Made by a program: the position numbers and the translations under genes. A stretch of 64,000 nt of DNA from positions 3,383,001 through 3,447,000 of the forward strand of contig NC_084725.1 in assembly GCF_033807575.1 (NCBI RefSeq), written 5' to 3'. Numbering within the stretch: the stretch's first letter is position 1; every line of letters starts with the position of its first letter. Shown here piece after piece: positions 40,853-51,484 of this stretch. Under the pieces are notes generated by a model. It did no database searches, was not told where the DNA came from, and saw nothing but the letters and a program-made list of their open reading frames with translations. Origin of the DNA: Cydia pomonella (lineage: Eukaryota; Arthropoda; Insecta; Lepidoptera; Tortricidae).

Positions 40853-41640
40853 CCATCATGACTATCTTCTCTAAGCTTCTTACGCGAAGTATTCTAGACT
40901 CAATTTCAGAGCACATGAACGTACATAGCAGCCAAATTGCTCAATAAATTGTGCCTCCGCCGTCGTTCGAGTAAGACCTAACACCCTCTAGGACTTTTAA
41001 GAAAAATCCTGTTTGCTGTGAATGTTACTATTATAATTTTTGTAATTAATACGACGGCTGCTGCCTGTAAAAGTATTTTATGTCATAGGTACATAATAAA
41101 ATACATTAAAATACGAGTGTGGGTATATGAAACGAGCTGAAAGCGAATTACAAGAATACATCAAACGAGTGTTTCAATACCTAATTATGTACAGTTACAT
41201 AATATTTTAGAGTTAAAAAAAATGTATATGGAATTGGTTTTTCACTCCGAATTCTCATAATAATCCTGAAATCACTTTCACTATTATCTTCACTAAGCCT
41301 CTTACGCGAAGTATTCTAGACTCAATTGCAGAGCACATGAACGTACATCGCAGCCAAATTGATCAATAATTTGTGCCTCCTCCGTCGTTTCAGTCAGCCT
41401 TTTGAGAAAAATCTTGTTTGCTGTGACTATTAATTATTATATTTTTTTATAATTATAACGACGGTTTCTATTTGTCTAGAAGTTCTAACTCCCTCTAAGA
41501 CAGACTTTTGAGAAAAATCTTGTTTACTGAGTTTTTTTCTCTTTATTTATTTTTGATCTTACTGATATTATTATTATGATGTTTATAACCATCATGGCGG
41601 CTTCTGCCTGTAGGTAAAGAAGTTCAACGCAAGGATCGAA
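40853..41640 (+). repeat. Imperfect direct duplication, two to three units
   Basis: 40853-41060 and 41277-41470 share 'TTACGCGAAGTATTCTAG', 'CAGAGCACATGAACGTACAT' and 'GAAAAATC.TGTTTGCTGTGA'. A third partial unit (41480-41640) repeats 'TTTGAGAAAAATCTTGTTTA' and 'GGCGGCTTCTGCCTGTA'. Unit spacing is about 424 bp. Content unknown; it leads into the RTE 3' end at 41646. Confidence 0.65.
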
Positions 41641-41645
41641 CAAAT

Positions 41646-41792
41646 TCAATTCAATTCATTTGCTCAAAGGTTAACTGGAAGAGATCCCTTAAAGGGATAA
41701 GTTGGCCTTTGTACTAACGATAAGTGTTTCTTTTCCTGTTTTGTTTTCATTTTTGTAATATAAAGAGTTTTAATACTACTACTACTACGAAC
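41646..41792 (+). mobile_element. RTE-like LINE 3' UTR with (TAC)n tail
   Basis: 'GGAAGAGATCCCTTAAAGGG' and 'TAAGTTGGCCTTTGTAC', then AATATAAAGAGTTTTAATAC and (TAC)n at about 41775-41788. I know this 3' end from lepidopteran RTE-type elements. Confidence 0.6.
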
Positions 41793-41940
41793 ATATAAAA
41801 AAGTTGATTTGACTATTAGCTTATTGGTAAATCAGTCGGTTTGTGTCATACACATTTAATAGCAAACATGTTCGCGTTTTTCCTGTAGACATCGCAAATT
41901 TAAGGGAATCTAAAGCTAAATTTATGCGGCACCTTTACAT

Positions 41941-42020
41941 GCGGGATATTTTTTTTCAGTACTTGAGACTCAAATAAGAAAATCCGAACATCTATGTACC
42001 AGAGTCGTTACCTTTTGTCC
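41941..42020. repeat. Dispersed repeat shared with 5510-5595
   Basis: 'TCAGTACTTGAGACTC' and 'TGTACCAGAGTCGTTACC'. Family unknown. Confidence 0.5.
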
Positions 42021-42100
42021 ACAGAAGTGACCTTTTTCTAGTGTTTGATCTTTAAAACAGGGGTGTAGCCAATACAAAAAAAAATACGATACATAGCATA

Positions 42101-42359
42101 ATAAATAAATATTATAGGACATTATTACACAAATTGACTAAGTCCCACAGTAAGCTCAATAAGGCTTGTGTTGAGGGTACTTAGACAACGATAATATATA
42201 ATATATAAATATTTATAAATACTTAAATACATAGAAAACACCCATGACTCAGGAACAAATATCCATGCTCATCACACGAATAAATGCCCTTACCAGGATT
42301 TGAACCCGGGACCATCAGCTTCGAAGGCAGGGTCACTACCCACTAGGCCAAACCGGTCG
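42101..42359 (-). mobile_element. Full-length tRNA-derived SINE, reverse
   Basis: Starts with ATAAATAAATATTATAGG and ends GGCCAAACCGGTC; collinear with 38343-38618 on the opposite strand. B box seen as GGATTTGAACCC. I could not find a clean target duplication. Confidence 0.88.
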
Positions 42360-42404
42360 TCAAAAGCATATTGGTACAACAATTGTAATCATTTAGACAT
42401 TTTA

Positions 42405-42560
42405 TTTTTATATCAGATACTATAAATTCCAAAGTCTCTGACTGTCTATCTGTTACTTTTTTGCGCTTAAACCGATGAACCGATGTCGATGAGATTTATT
42501 ATTGGATAGTTTGAGTTATGGGAAAGGACATATGAGTGATTTAATCACAGGAGTAATTTA
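42405..42560 (+). repeat. Dispersed 'CTTAAACCGATGAACCGATG' repeat
   Basis: 'CTGTCTATCTGTTAC', 'CGCTTAAACCGATGAACC' and 'GGACATATGAGTGATTT' recall a repeat common in Lepidoptera (possibly Helitron-related; uncertain). Confidence 0.45.
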
Positions 42561-43379
42561 AACTCTTGTCTGTGTAAATATGAGAAGGATCCTGACATTC
42601 CTAGCCGGATTTTTGGGCATCTTTTGTATTTTTTTCGAGAACAATTTCTCGTCAGCTCAACCGAAGTTTGCACCCACGATATTTTACCACTACACACGTA
42701 TGAGAGGTAAAATAAAATAAACGAACAGGGGTGTAAAGTAAAATAACAGGGGTGTACCTACTTTCGCTTCCGGTTCAAGCGCCATCTTGATAGTTAGCCA
42801 TGCGATTAATTCCTTTGTTTTTTGCTCATTAATATTGTTTAAAGTGTAATATCGATAGCGTATTATACAGTAAACTAATGTGGTAGTGTGCACTCAATGG
42901 AGAATTAATCTTGAACCGCGTTTAACCACCATTTTGGAGTCAACGGCCGGTCGTCCACGTGCTACTCGTAAAGTCCAGCTATCGCTTTACAGGAGCTAAT
43001 AAAATCACCGTACACTGTCTTGTACTAACCGTACAATTTTAGTCGTATTTAAAGCTTCTTATACCTTGATACTGGCGAAATAGTCCCACTGGACTAAAGC
43101 CATAATTTTAAAAGTATAAATAAGTACATACTTTCGCAGTTATACCCTTACGTAGTACTAACTATAGTATTATATCGGAACGGAGGGTGGAGGAATGAAG
43201 ACACGTCGGAAGGGAGAAGCCTAAGCGATATCTCACCGTACAAATCATTCTGCCATTTTTTGCGGGGAAACGTGCACACAGTCGCACTTCTCACTCACTA
43301 CATACAAAATCCAATCTGTAATGACGACACAAATACATAGAAAATGACACACGTCAAAGTCAAATCTTGCACACCTCGA

Positions 43380-43832
43380 TCTCTTTTTATTTTTTATTAA
43401 AAACTGATCGGCGATTGGCTCTAGTCACACCTGATGGAAAGTGAAGACAGGGCCTAAGATGGAGCTCACCGGTTCAGTACCTAGTAGCCTATTCACTCTT
43501 GCTTTAAAGAGACCGAGGTCATATTTATCAGGGAATACAGATGACGGGAGCGCATTCCATTATTTAGCCGTCCGTACCAAAAAAGAGGAGGCAAACCGTT
43601 TAGTGCGAACAAGTGGAATGTTTACCACGAACGGCTGCATTCGCTCCCCACGCCTGGATGTCCGATGATGGAAAGGGGAAGGTGGGATCAGATCGTGCAG
43701 TTCCTGTGCGCACTCCCCGAAATGTATCCAATAGAACACCGATAGGCTAGCGACTCGACGGCGATGCTCAAGGCTCTGTAATTTTGACTTGATAGATTTT
43801 GTGTACGGACGAGTCACAACAAGCACCGCCAT
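43380..43832 (-). pseudogene. CR1/Jockey-like LINE reverse transcriptase C-terminus
   Basis: Frame at 43560-43832 encodes KLQSLEHRRRVASLSVFY, then HFGECAQELHDLIPPSPFHH and VRTKRFASSFLVRTAK. This is the post-thumb C-terminal region of Jockey/CR1-type elements. The continuation (LWNALPSSVFPDKYDL-like) is in another frame at 43480-43560, so at least one frameshift. 3' UTR to about 43380. Confidence 0.75.
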
Positions 43833-44159
43833 AGGTACAGTTGTACCTATGCTTCGGCAGAGGAGAAATAGTACGAATGCCGTCTCCCTACCCGGTGTTG
43901 CTTGTAGATCTAGGGCCTTTCCTTGTATATATGAAACCAGCTATAATTCCGAACAATATTTGCACAATACGAAAAATCTCGGATACGTAATGCAATCTTA
44001 TCAAGTCGCGATAGCGTGTCAACGCCGTTATCGTGATAAATCTCCTCTCGTTCCGAAGTGGTAAAATAAATTGAAAAGAATTACACGGTATTATCTTAAG
44101 GTACCGCCCGGAATTTCTCCATTAAATGACCTTTTTTGACGTTTCTTGGTCTAAATTCT

Positions 44160-44320
44160 TTTTGTCCTGTTTTTTGTCCCCAAAAATGTGACGGAGTGTA
44201 GCTTTTTGTATGAGTTGTAATTTATTTTCAATTTTTCTTATGTAAATTATAATCTACAGCTAGAAAGATATGCAATAACACTCGTTTTTTTTTTTTGATA
44301 GAAGACACAAGACAAAGAAA
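44160..44320 (+). repeat. Dispersed repeat, shared with 21045-21215
   Basis: Same motif order as 21045-21215; this copy is not interrupted. Confidence 0.7.
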
Positions 44321-44339
44321 AGGATTTTGACTCTGCTAA

Positions 44340-44463
44340 GCAGGTGGCTGCATTACTGCAGCAGTATTGCTGCGCGACATTACAGCCGACTGCTGCCGGC
44401 TTTAATGTGTGGGCAATAAGGTCGTGTATACATATTTTTGGCACTTTGTCCGTGTCGATATTT
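44340..44463. repeat. Two small repeat fragments
   Basis: 44345-44405 is rich in GCAGCAGTATTGCTGC and resembles the reverse of 35640-35690. 44406-44463 ('GGGCAATAAGGTCGTGTATA', 'TATTTTTGGCACTTTGTCCG') matches 47681-47738. Confidence 0.6.
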
Positions 44464-44469
44464 AATACC

Positions 44470-45095
44470 TTGATTGAACTTAGGTAAGTACGTTATTTTG
44501 TTTATATGAAATCTCAATTCTAAAACAATATCACTCAATCTTTTTTTTTGTTCCATAGCATTTAACTCGTATATAATAATATAGTAATATTAGGTATAAT
44601 GTTTAATGTGTTAACATGCACAATAACTATCGTAAAGAAAATCGTAGTGATTCCGAAAATAGTATAAATCTACCTCTAACATAAGTTGTTTATTTGTGTA
44701 TTTATCTTCTATTTCATTAATTATCTATTTTAAATGAGTGTCACAATAATATAAATACAAAATTTTGATCCCTAAACGCATTTTAATAAACTATACAATA
44801 ATGAAAATAAGTATTTCAGCAATTCGTCCAAAATGTAACTTAAATTACTTTATCATAATAACCACATTTTACTAAGTTTCACATAATTTTAAAAAGTAAC
44901 TTATGGTGTTATTCATTTAACGTGTTACAAGCCTCAATTAGTTTTAATCGTTTGTCTTTATCTGTCATTTTGACTTGTACGTTTGTAAGTAAGGAATAAA
45001 ACATAAATTAATTAATTGAGGCTCGTAAAGTTTTACGAATAAGGTGGTTAGCTCTAAACTTCATGAACCTTTGGTACTTTTTTTTCTACTTTTTT
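44470..45095. other. AT-rich; intron of the boule-like gene
   Basis: Lies downstream of the 5' splice site of the boule-like exon (minus), so is probably intron. I find no second exon here. Confidence 0.4.
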
Positions 45096-45121
45096 TTCTA
45101 ATTAATAAAAAAGGCACTGAC

Positions 45122-45490
45122 CTGTTTGACGATGAGCCGCGCGACCCGTGGACTAGCAAATGTCACAAAGCCATAACACTTGGACACTCCAGCTCTGTCG
45201 TAAATGACCCTCGCAGCAGTCACAGTCGCGAACCCAGAAAAAAACTTCCACAAGTCCTCATCCGTCGTCGTCAATGAAAATCCTCCTACGAATATCCTGT
45301 TGTGGATAACTGTCCCAAATTTAGGAGCGTCAGAAGGAGGCAAGCTGTCATCCGTGTCATCTTCAGGGGAATTCAACAATGCTTTCAACTTCTCATGAGG
45401 ATCTACGCTCTTTCTATTATTCGCTGCACTTTCTTCGACCATATGAGCACAACTCGCGGATTCACTCCTAATGTATCTTTTAACTTCCAT
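45122..45490 (-). CDS. boule-like: boule/DAZ-like RNA-binding protein, first coding exon
   Basis: 123 codons from ATG at 45490 to the splice donor CAG|GTCAGT at 45122/45121 (phase 0). After a charged N-terminus come KFGTVIHNRIFVGGFSLT and then EDLWKFFSGFATV, DRAGVSKCYGFVTFAS. This matches the boule/DAZL RRM: GTVIPNRIFVGG before RNP2, and DRAGVSKGYGFVTF at RNP1. RNP2 is RIFVGG (residues about 66-71). RNP1 is KCYGFVTF, with Cys where the family has Gly. The last RRM strand would be in the next exon, which I cannot find in this window. Boule proteins bind mRNA in the cytoplasm of male germ cells and regulate translation during meiosis; that role is inferred from the family. Upstream stops (TAA in frame about 24 nt before the ATG) support this start. 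A diverged paralogue or a decaying copy cannot be excluded. Confidence 0.85.
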
Positions 45491-45810
45491 CTTTAAAACA
45501 TGATCCCTTGTTTACTATGCTAACGCTAGCGAGGACTACTGTGGGACAGAAAACAACTGAGCGCGTATCGATTTTGCATGTATTTTTTAGATATAGGTAT
45601 AAACTGTGCGTTGCGCGGTAGGCGTACAGTTCAGCTGATTCTGTGAGATGATGGCAAGGCTTCAGATAAGCATGTGGACTCAGATTTTCGAGATACGCGA
45701 TATAAATAGTGTTTGAGCTATTGTACGGCGCTATTTTTACGAGAAGCGAGAACTGGGTCAATGGTAGACATCTAGCGGCGGGATGCGGCAACTTGGTGAT
45801 TTTCGTTTAG
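45491..45810 (-). promoter_or_regulatory. Region upstream of the boule-like exon
   Basis: Presumed 5' UTR and promoter of the minus-strand gene. A TATTTATA word lies at about 45702-45709 when read on minus. No strong core promoter is visible and the transcription start is unknown. The 103-codon frame here has no motif. Confidence 0.25.
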
Positions 45811-45814
45811 TTTA

Positions 45815-46720
45815 TTCACTGTAGGTGGCGCTTAATTTTGATACTTCGGCTCGTGAAAAGTTTTTGACACTTTTAGAAGTCATCAAAAAAAGGAGCAGCT
45901 TATATTATATTAAAGGGAGCAGGACAATGCATACAATAACTTTTATTGAAATGGGAGATTAACTTTGAATGAAAAGATTTCGGGTAGGGTTTACCGAGTT
46001 TCGAAAAGTTTTCAGTTTATCGGGTTTGAATCGGAAATTGGAAAAGTTTTCTAGCATTTGAAGGTTTAACTTCCCATGTGCAAAGTACCTTTGTTGTAAT
46101 GCACTTGAGAGGGAGAGACGCAGGTAGTCATGTTTGGTTTATTATTATTGAGATTACCTAATATTATCTAGAATAGAAGTAAGTTTTTATTGTGAAATTT
46201 AAACTTTAATTACATTACGAAATCTTTTAATTGTAATATTTTCATTGTAATTATTATGTTATATTGTTTAATGGACAATTTATTTAAAATAATTTAGATA
46301 CTTACCGTTTCTTTTACTTACAGCATAATGAATGAATGTTAATGAATGTGTGTTATGGACAATTTAAATTACTGTAGAGATAAATTATTGACATTTTATT
46401 ATTTTATGCTCATCTGGTTATGTCTGTGTTTGTGATCTCTGTATGTACTAACAATAGTATGTTGTCTAATACTAACACTTTTATGGGTTTTTCCTGAAAT
46501 AAAGGAATTAATAATAAAAAATAATAATTATTGTATGATTTTTAATCGTTCTTAATTTTTGTAGACTCGTTGGGACGATGCCAGCCTCATAGGAGAGTTA
46601 ACTTTGTAATGAACCCGGACTTAAATACATGATATTTTTTTAAATAATATGTCAATATTTTCTCATCTCCTAGTGATAGCGGTTGAGAAAGCAAGATATT
46701 TCAGTAAGAAAGCACTGTCA
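45815..46720. other. No recognisable feature
   Basis: Very AT-rich from 46140 to 46560. No gene or repeat recognised. Confidence 0.4.
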
Positions 46721-46726
46721 TGAAAA

Positions 46727-46905
46727 CCGCAGCCAAATAACACTACTCGTGTAGTGTTCCTGCCGGTGAGTAAGGTTGCCAGAGCTCAACGAGGGTGCGG
46801 GGTGTTAGGGTCGGCAACGCGCATGTAACACCTCTGGAGTGACGTAGTAACCGTTTACATCAGGCGGGCAGTATGCTTGTTTGCTACCGACGTAGTATTA
46901 AAAAA
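46727..46905 (+). mobile_element. CR1/Jockey-like LINE 3' end
   Basis: 'ACCGCAGCCAAATAACACTA', 'TTCCTGCCGGTGAGTAAGG', 'GGGTCGGCAACGCGCATG' and 'GTAGTATTAAAAAAAG'. It extends a little further 5' than the copy at 8977-9157, and shows that the fragment at 30309-30328 is of the same family. Confidence 0.75.
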
Positions 46906-46953
46906 AGCTGTCCAAAATATTTCCTTATATGTTTTCACCTCAACTTGGCCACA

Positions 46954-47170
46954 AGAGACCGTGCGCGTTGAAGGGTCTGCCATCTTGTGGCTTGAATCGG
47001 AAACATAAACATGTAAATTGACACTTCACGCCAAAGAAAGTGCTGCCATCTACTGTTCACGTAAGGTTCTGCCATCTTGTGGGCTAGATTGGAAGCATAA
47101 ACTTCACATTTACGTCTCGCGGCAAAAATCTGACGTCTCCTGTGCTGCTCCCGACAGTTTCTGCATGCTG
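46954..47170 (-). mobile_element. 'GGGAGCGTGCATGAACTG' MITE, reverse copy
   Basis: 'GACCGTGCGCGTTGAAGGG' with 'TCTGCCATCTTGTGG' on the left; 'GTGCTGCTCCCGACAG' on the right. Reversed and diverged copy of 48898-49097. Confidence 0.7.
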
Positions 47171-47196
47171 ATCAAGTCTATTTTAGATAGAATATT

Positions 47197-47260
47197 TAGA
47201 TTAGAAGACATAGTTTACATATTATATTCCATAAATATGTAGACTATGTCTTCTAATCTA
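47197..47260. repeat. Near-perfect hairpin, 25-bp arms
   Basis: Arms 47197-47221 and 47236-47260 (TAGATTAGAAGACATAGT... and its complement) pair at 24 of 25 positions around a 14-nt loop. Confidence 0.85.
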
Positions 47261-47269
47261 TTACACTGC

Positions 47270-48335
47270 TCACAAGCAAAATCCAACAAAAAAATATATC
47301 TTAAAGTTTTCAAAATATGAAGCAACAAAGTTGTAACATTTTTTCTAGATTTTTCCCGAGCTGTTCGCTGTCATCACTTTTAATTTCCTCTTTAATACCA
47401 AGTTTCTACTTCGCACATATTACGTGTATACTTAACTATGTAATATTATTATCATAAATGAATCCCGGATTATTTCTCTAAATGTCTAACTTATAATACA
47501 ATTTTTATTGTAAGATTGCAATAACAAAACGCAATTGCAGAATTTTGCGAAATGTCATGTTGACAGTTGACATTCGGTAAGTGTTGCCATACGTATAATG
47601 AACTTCCTTGACAACGGGTAATTAAAAAAATCTCCCGTTACATTCCTCAACAAGAGATCGTATACAGTACCATAATATATGGGCAATAAAGCCGTGTATA
47701 GATATTTTTGGCACTTTTTTCGTATCGATATTTTCAGACGCGACTGTACAAAACGCCTATTGTATCGGTTCTATTCTTACTCACAAAACCGATTAGTAGT
47801 TATAGAAATTTTGAAACAGTATTGCCGGTTGTGACTTATTCAATTGTAACATAAGATTTATAATGGACCCCTGGTCCTGCTGATTCTAAATACTATAATT
47901 CACATTTTATCGCAATTATCGGAGAGCGTTTGCGTTATAAAAGTTACACGAATACAATGTATTTATTTATTTGGACGTAAACAGTAAAACAAAGTAAACG
48001 AAACAGAAAAAACAATGGCCACATTTATGCTTTATCGTCTAGTAGTGTAGGGACGTAAATGTATGGGATTGTATGTTGATGCTTGACATGTAAGTTTTAT
48101 CAATTCTTGTATGTTGGACTGTAACGGTATATTGTGACGTAATGAATAACAAAAAGTGATGAAACGTGTTTTCAAGTAAAACGTGTGGTAGGTACATCAT
48201 TCAATAGGTATTGATTTACTTAAAGTCTAATGCACAGAAATAAACAATTACGTATATTTGTAATGGCGGAATTAAACTTACACTACCTTTTTTTATAACC
48301 GCTTTTCAAAATAATTGCTCCGAAAGTCAAAAATA
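47270..48335. other. Mostly unannotated
   Basis: Contains the small repeat 47681-47738 ('GGGCAATAAAGCCGTGTATA', 'TTTTTGGCACTTTTT'), shared with 44406-44463. Otherwise no gene or repeat recognised. Confidence 0.4.
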
Positions 48336-48340
48336 TTGTG

Positions 48341-48358
48341 CCCCCCCCCCCCCCCCCC
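48341..48358. repeat. Poly-C homopolymer
   Basis: Eighteen consecutive C. The exact length may be affected by sequencing error. Confidence 0.9.
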
Positions 48359-48777
48359 AACTTATTATTTTTAAGCCCAGCATGAAAAATGACTGGAAAA
48401 AAAATTGGGACACGATCAGTTGAGTTTTTTGTATGTTTTTTCCAAAAAAGTTATGTTCTTATTAAAACGATGTAAGACACCCTTTTGCTCGTATTGTATG
48501 AAGGTACGGAACCCATAGTGGTTCGGGACTCATGATTTGACATCCACTTTGCCAGTTTTTTGTTTGTCCGTTTTGTTACGGCATAGAATATTGGATTGAA
48601 AACGTAACCAAATTTCACCCAAAAGCTTAGGACATTTTTTTCTCTCAGAGGATGGCAATAGCTCGCGATTCTGAGTAAATATAACATGAAAATTTCGAGT
48701 TGTAACAAAAAGTTGTGGTTACAGTTTTAAAGATAAATGCCCAGTCACGTTTTTGTGACACAACTAGCTAGTACTCT

Positions 48778-48886
48778 GGGCTATAACCGCGAAAATCGAA
48801 GTTCGTCTTACTATAATTACGTCTTAGTAAAGGTAAAAGAGAAAGATCCCTGCAATTTGCGAATTTCGGTTTTCGCGGTAGGCCCC
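48778..48886. mobile_element. 'Accgcgaa' MITE copy
   Basis: GGGCTATAACCGCGAAAATC and GGTTTTCGCGGTAGGCCCC are inverted ends. About 109 bp. Same family as 17394, 17648 and 20476. Confidence 0.8.
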
Positions 48887-48897
48887 TGCTCTTTGGG

Positions 48898-49097
48898 ATA
48901 TAGGGAGCGTGCATGAACTGTAGGAGGCAGCACAGGAGCTATCAGATTTTTGGCGCGAAGCGTAAATGTGAGGTTTATTGTTCCGATGTAGCCCACAAGA
49001 TGGCAGAACCTACTATGCACTTGACGTGTAAATGTGCATGTTTATGGTTCCGATTCAGATCACAAGATGGCAGACCCTCCAACGCGCACGGTCCCTA
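48898..49097 (+). mobile_element. 'GGGAGCGTGCATGAACTG' MITE, tandem copy A
   Basis: TATAGGGAGCGTGCATGAAC at the left and AACGCGCACGGTCCCTATA at the right. Internal 'CACAAGATGGCAGA' twice. Joined head-to-tail with copy B at a shared TATA. Confidence 0.85.
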
Positions 49098-49282
49098 TAG
49101 GGAGCGTGCATGAACTGTAGGCAGCAGCACAGGAGCGGTCAGATTTTTGGCGCGAGGCGTAAATGTGATGTTTATTGTTCCGATGTAGCCCACAAGAAAA
49201 CACGTGACGTGTAAATGTAAATGTTTATTGTTCCGATTCAGGCCACAAGATGGCAGACCCTCCAACGCGCACGGTCCCTATA
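49096..49282 (+). mobile_element. 'GGGAGCGTGCATGAACTG' MITE, tandem copy B
   Basis: Same ends as copy A. One internal segment between the two CACAAGA motifs is shortened. Other copies: 60392-60602 and reversed 46954-47170. Confidence 0.85.
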
Positions 49283-49289
49283 AACTTAA

Positions 49290-49990
49290 GAAATCTCTTA
49301 ACAGGGAAACAACAATATACCACTGGCAACATTGACATTATTTACTTCGCGTACTTATGTGTGCGATGCGCTTGTCGTGTTCTCTTTTATTAATTTATTT
49401 CTTTTAAAGTCCTGTGTTTATTTCCGTTTCTAAAGCTTGTGTAACAATGCAATGAGAAAGTTCTACATTCCCTGACAATAACGTGTTCAGTGCAAGTTTT
49501 TGCGAACTTTCGCGTGCGTTTTTGTTGCTTCGCTCCAATTTTTTATCAAAATACTCACCAATGAAGATACTCTGACTGGCATTGAGTAAGTATTTCGCTG
49601 TAAATTAATTACTTCATGACCTGAATAGTTAATCATGTGTCTGTAACGCGAATTTATTGAGTTCTAGCAGTGCAAAATTATGTATACCCCCGAGTTTCAC
49701 ATTTATATTGTGTTGAGCGATTATGTTGTTATACGTATCCGGTATGTTTATATGTTACGTCAGGATCATAAATAAACTAGAACAGGTTTTGCATTGAATG
49801 CATGTGGAATGTATGTTTAGTAAGGTAGTCCATCTTTCCAATTCAAACTTTATAATGCTTAAATTGGCATGAAGAAATACACGTTTCTATTTGCAGAATC
49901 TGTAAGGTTCTAGAATGATTTCAATCAAACTGAGCTAGGTAACATACAAATTTAAAACTTTTTTTAACCTACCCACATTTGGTGTAAAGC
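49290..49990. other. No recognisable feature
   Basis: No gene or repeat recognised. Confidence 0.4.
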
Positions 49991-49998
49991 AGAGACAC

Positions 49999-50181
49999 TT
50001 TTCATACAGATTTTCGTATATTGACCTGCCTGTTCCTATCTCTATTGCAGGCGTATAATTATATTACTGTCTCGTTCATGATGCCGGTTGTCAATGTTAT
50101 TGTATGAGCTTGACAGCAATGTAATTATGCGAGTGCAATAGAGATAGCAACAGGCAGGCAAACTTACATAAATCTATGGAA
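49999..50181. mobile_element. Palindromic MITE
   Basis: 'CCTGCCTGTTCCTATCTC' and 'TATTGCAGGCGTATAATTA' on the left pair with 'TAATTATGCGAGTGCAATA' and 'GAGATAGCAACAGGCAGG' on the right. Outer bases (ACAGATTTTCGTATA / TACATAAATCTATGG) pair loosely. About 183 bp. Confidence 0.75.
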
Positions 50182-50414
50182 AGCATCTCGGGTTTAGTTG
50201 GAACTAATCTAAAGTTTGAACTTAAACTATTCATTGTAAAATTAATTGTATCTGGAACACCACACTATGCTCCTGAACATGAGTCAGACAGAAGTGAAAC
50301 TAGGCCGGTCATGTCTCCCGTATTCTCAGTGAGCTGTGGGCCTTATAGCCAAGATCACTACTTAGTGACAGCCCCGCTCAAAACAGGGTTCGCCAGACTA
50401 TGCCGGTTATGGTG

Positions 50415-50650
50415 ACAATACAATACAAATATTCTTTATTGCTCACCAATATGAAAAGAACATAATGACATACATATGAAACACACAACTTAGACTATGG
50501 TAGACAACGGGCGGTATTATCGCTAAAGAGCAATCTCTTCCAAGCTACCTTAGGGTAGTGGAGACAAGGTAAAAAAACATGTGAGTAGGTGGTGCAGTGA
50601 GTGATAGAAGTTGATAAATAATAATACCAAATTATACACATATATAAACA
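50415..50650 (-). mobile_element. LINE 3' end, reverse
   Basis: Left edge ACAATACAATACAAATATTC with TTTATTG (reverse of AATAAAGAATATTTGTATTG). Then 'AACGGGCGGTATTATCGC' and 'AAGAGCAATCTCTTCC', a 3' UTR I associate with lepidopteran LINEs. It is interrupted or bounded on the right by the MITE at 50661-50783. Confidence 0.6.
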
Positions 50651-50660
50651 TATTTTTTAA

Positions 50661-50783
50661 CGCATTCACTGCCAACGTTTTCGTAGCGCTACACACGTAG
50701 CCGATTCTAGCGTTTTCCCGCTTTGTAGAGGAAAGCGACTACGAACAGAGCCCCCGCCAAGCAGGTTCCCGGCACTCAATGTG
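50661..50783. mobile_element. 123-bp TTAA-type MITE, copy 2
   Basis: CGCATTCACTGCCAACG and GGCACTCAATGTG ends with TTAA on both sides (50657-50660 and 50784-50787). Same length as copy 1 at 125-247 and highly similar within ('CGTTTTCCCGCTTTGTAGAG'). Confidence 0.85.
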
Positions 50784-51009
50784 TTAAAGAATGGTAAAAA
50801 CCGGGTGGAATGCAAAAAGTGGGGTGAGGTGTTAGCAGTGGGACAGTACAGGCTCTCAATAATAATAATAAATGTGAATTTTTCAACAGCAGTTTCAGTT
50901 TCGTCTAGTGGGCGGCAAGTCACCGCCTGCCTCTATAACTAGTGAAAACATTGTTATGGCGGACGTCCCCACGTCTTTGCAATAACCCAGTCTCATAGTC
51001 CACCCAAAC

Positions 51010-51482
51010 TTCAATCCATATACCACAATAGTCCCAATTCCTGCTGAGAATGCTTCATGGTTGTCTATTGTTGTACCTGTGAATGGGTTTGAGCAGGCGT
51101 TCTACATGACACGTCCCCAAAATATCTCTCAGGCCTCGACGACACATTCTTCTTGCTGTCCCGGCTGCTCGGACTGTGTCGCGTAAGAACTCGCCACTGC
51201 CCCGTGCTCTCTCACTACTTAATGCGCTCTTGGCGTCAGCACCGGAGTGCGATCTGATTGCATGGCGGTGGGCGAGTGTGAGAAATGAATGCTTGAGGTT
51301 CTGTAAGGTGATGGATGCCAGGCCTTCGAGTGTAATGTAATAAATAGTGTTTTATTTTGTGTACAATGTTATTGTATCTTCTTTTTATTATGTGCTGTTG
51401 TTAATATGTTTGATCTTGGTTGCATGACGCATTAGATTTCTGTAATGTCGTGTAAACATATTTTAAATAAATAAATAAATGA
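51010..51482 (+). pseudogene. Probable LINE C-terminal relic with (TAAA)n tail
   Basis: The plus strand encodes LRPRRHILLAVPAARTVSR, then PLPRALSLLNALLASAPEC and RNECLRFCKVMDARPSSVM-stop. Pattern and position before an AATAAATAG signal and a TAAATAAATAAATAAAT tail (51466-51482) suggest a retrotransposon C-terminus. I do not know the clade. Confidence 0.45.
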
Positions 51483-51484
51483 CA

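Noticed and set aside
45480..45791. 103-codon minus-strand frame upstream of the boule-like exon
   Set aside because: No motif, overlaps the start of the RRM exon in another frame, and lies where a 5' UTR is expected.
50176..50415. 79-codon plus-strand frame as a small gene
   Set aside because: Starts in a MITE end and finishes at a LINE 3' end; no domain or initiation context.
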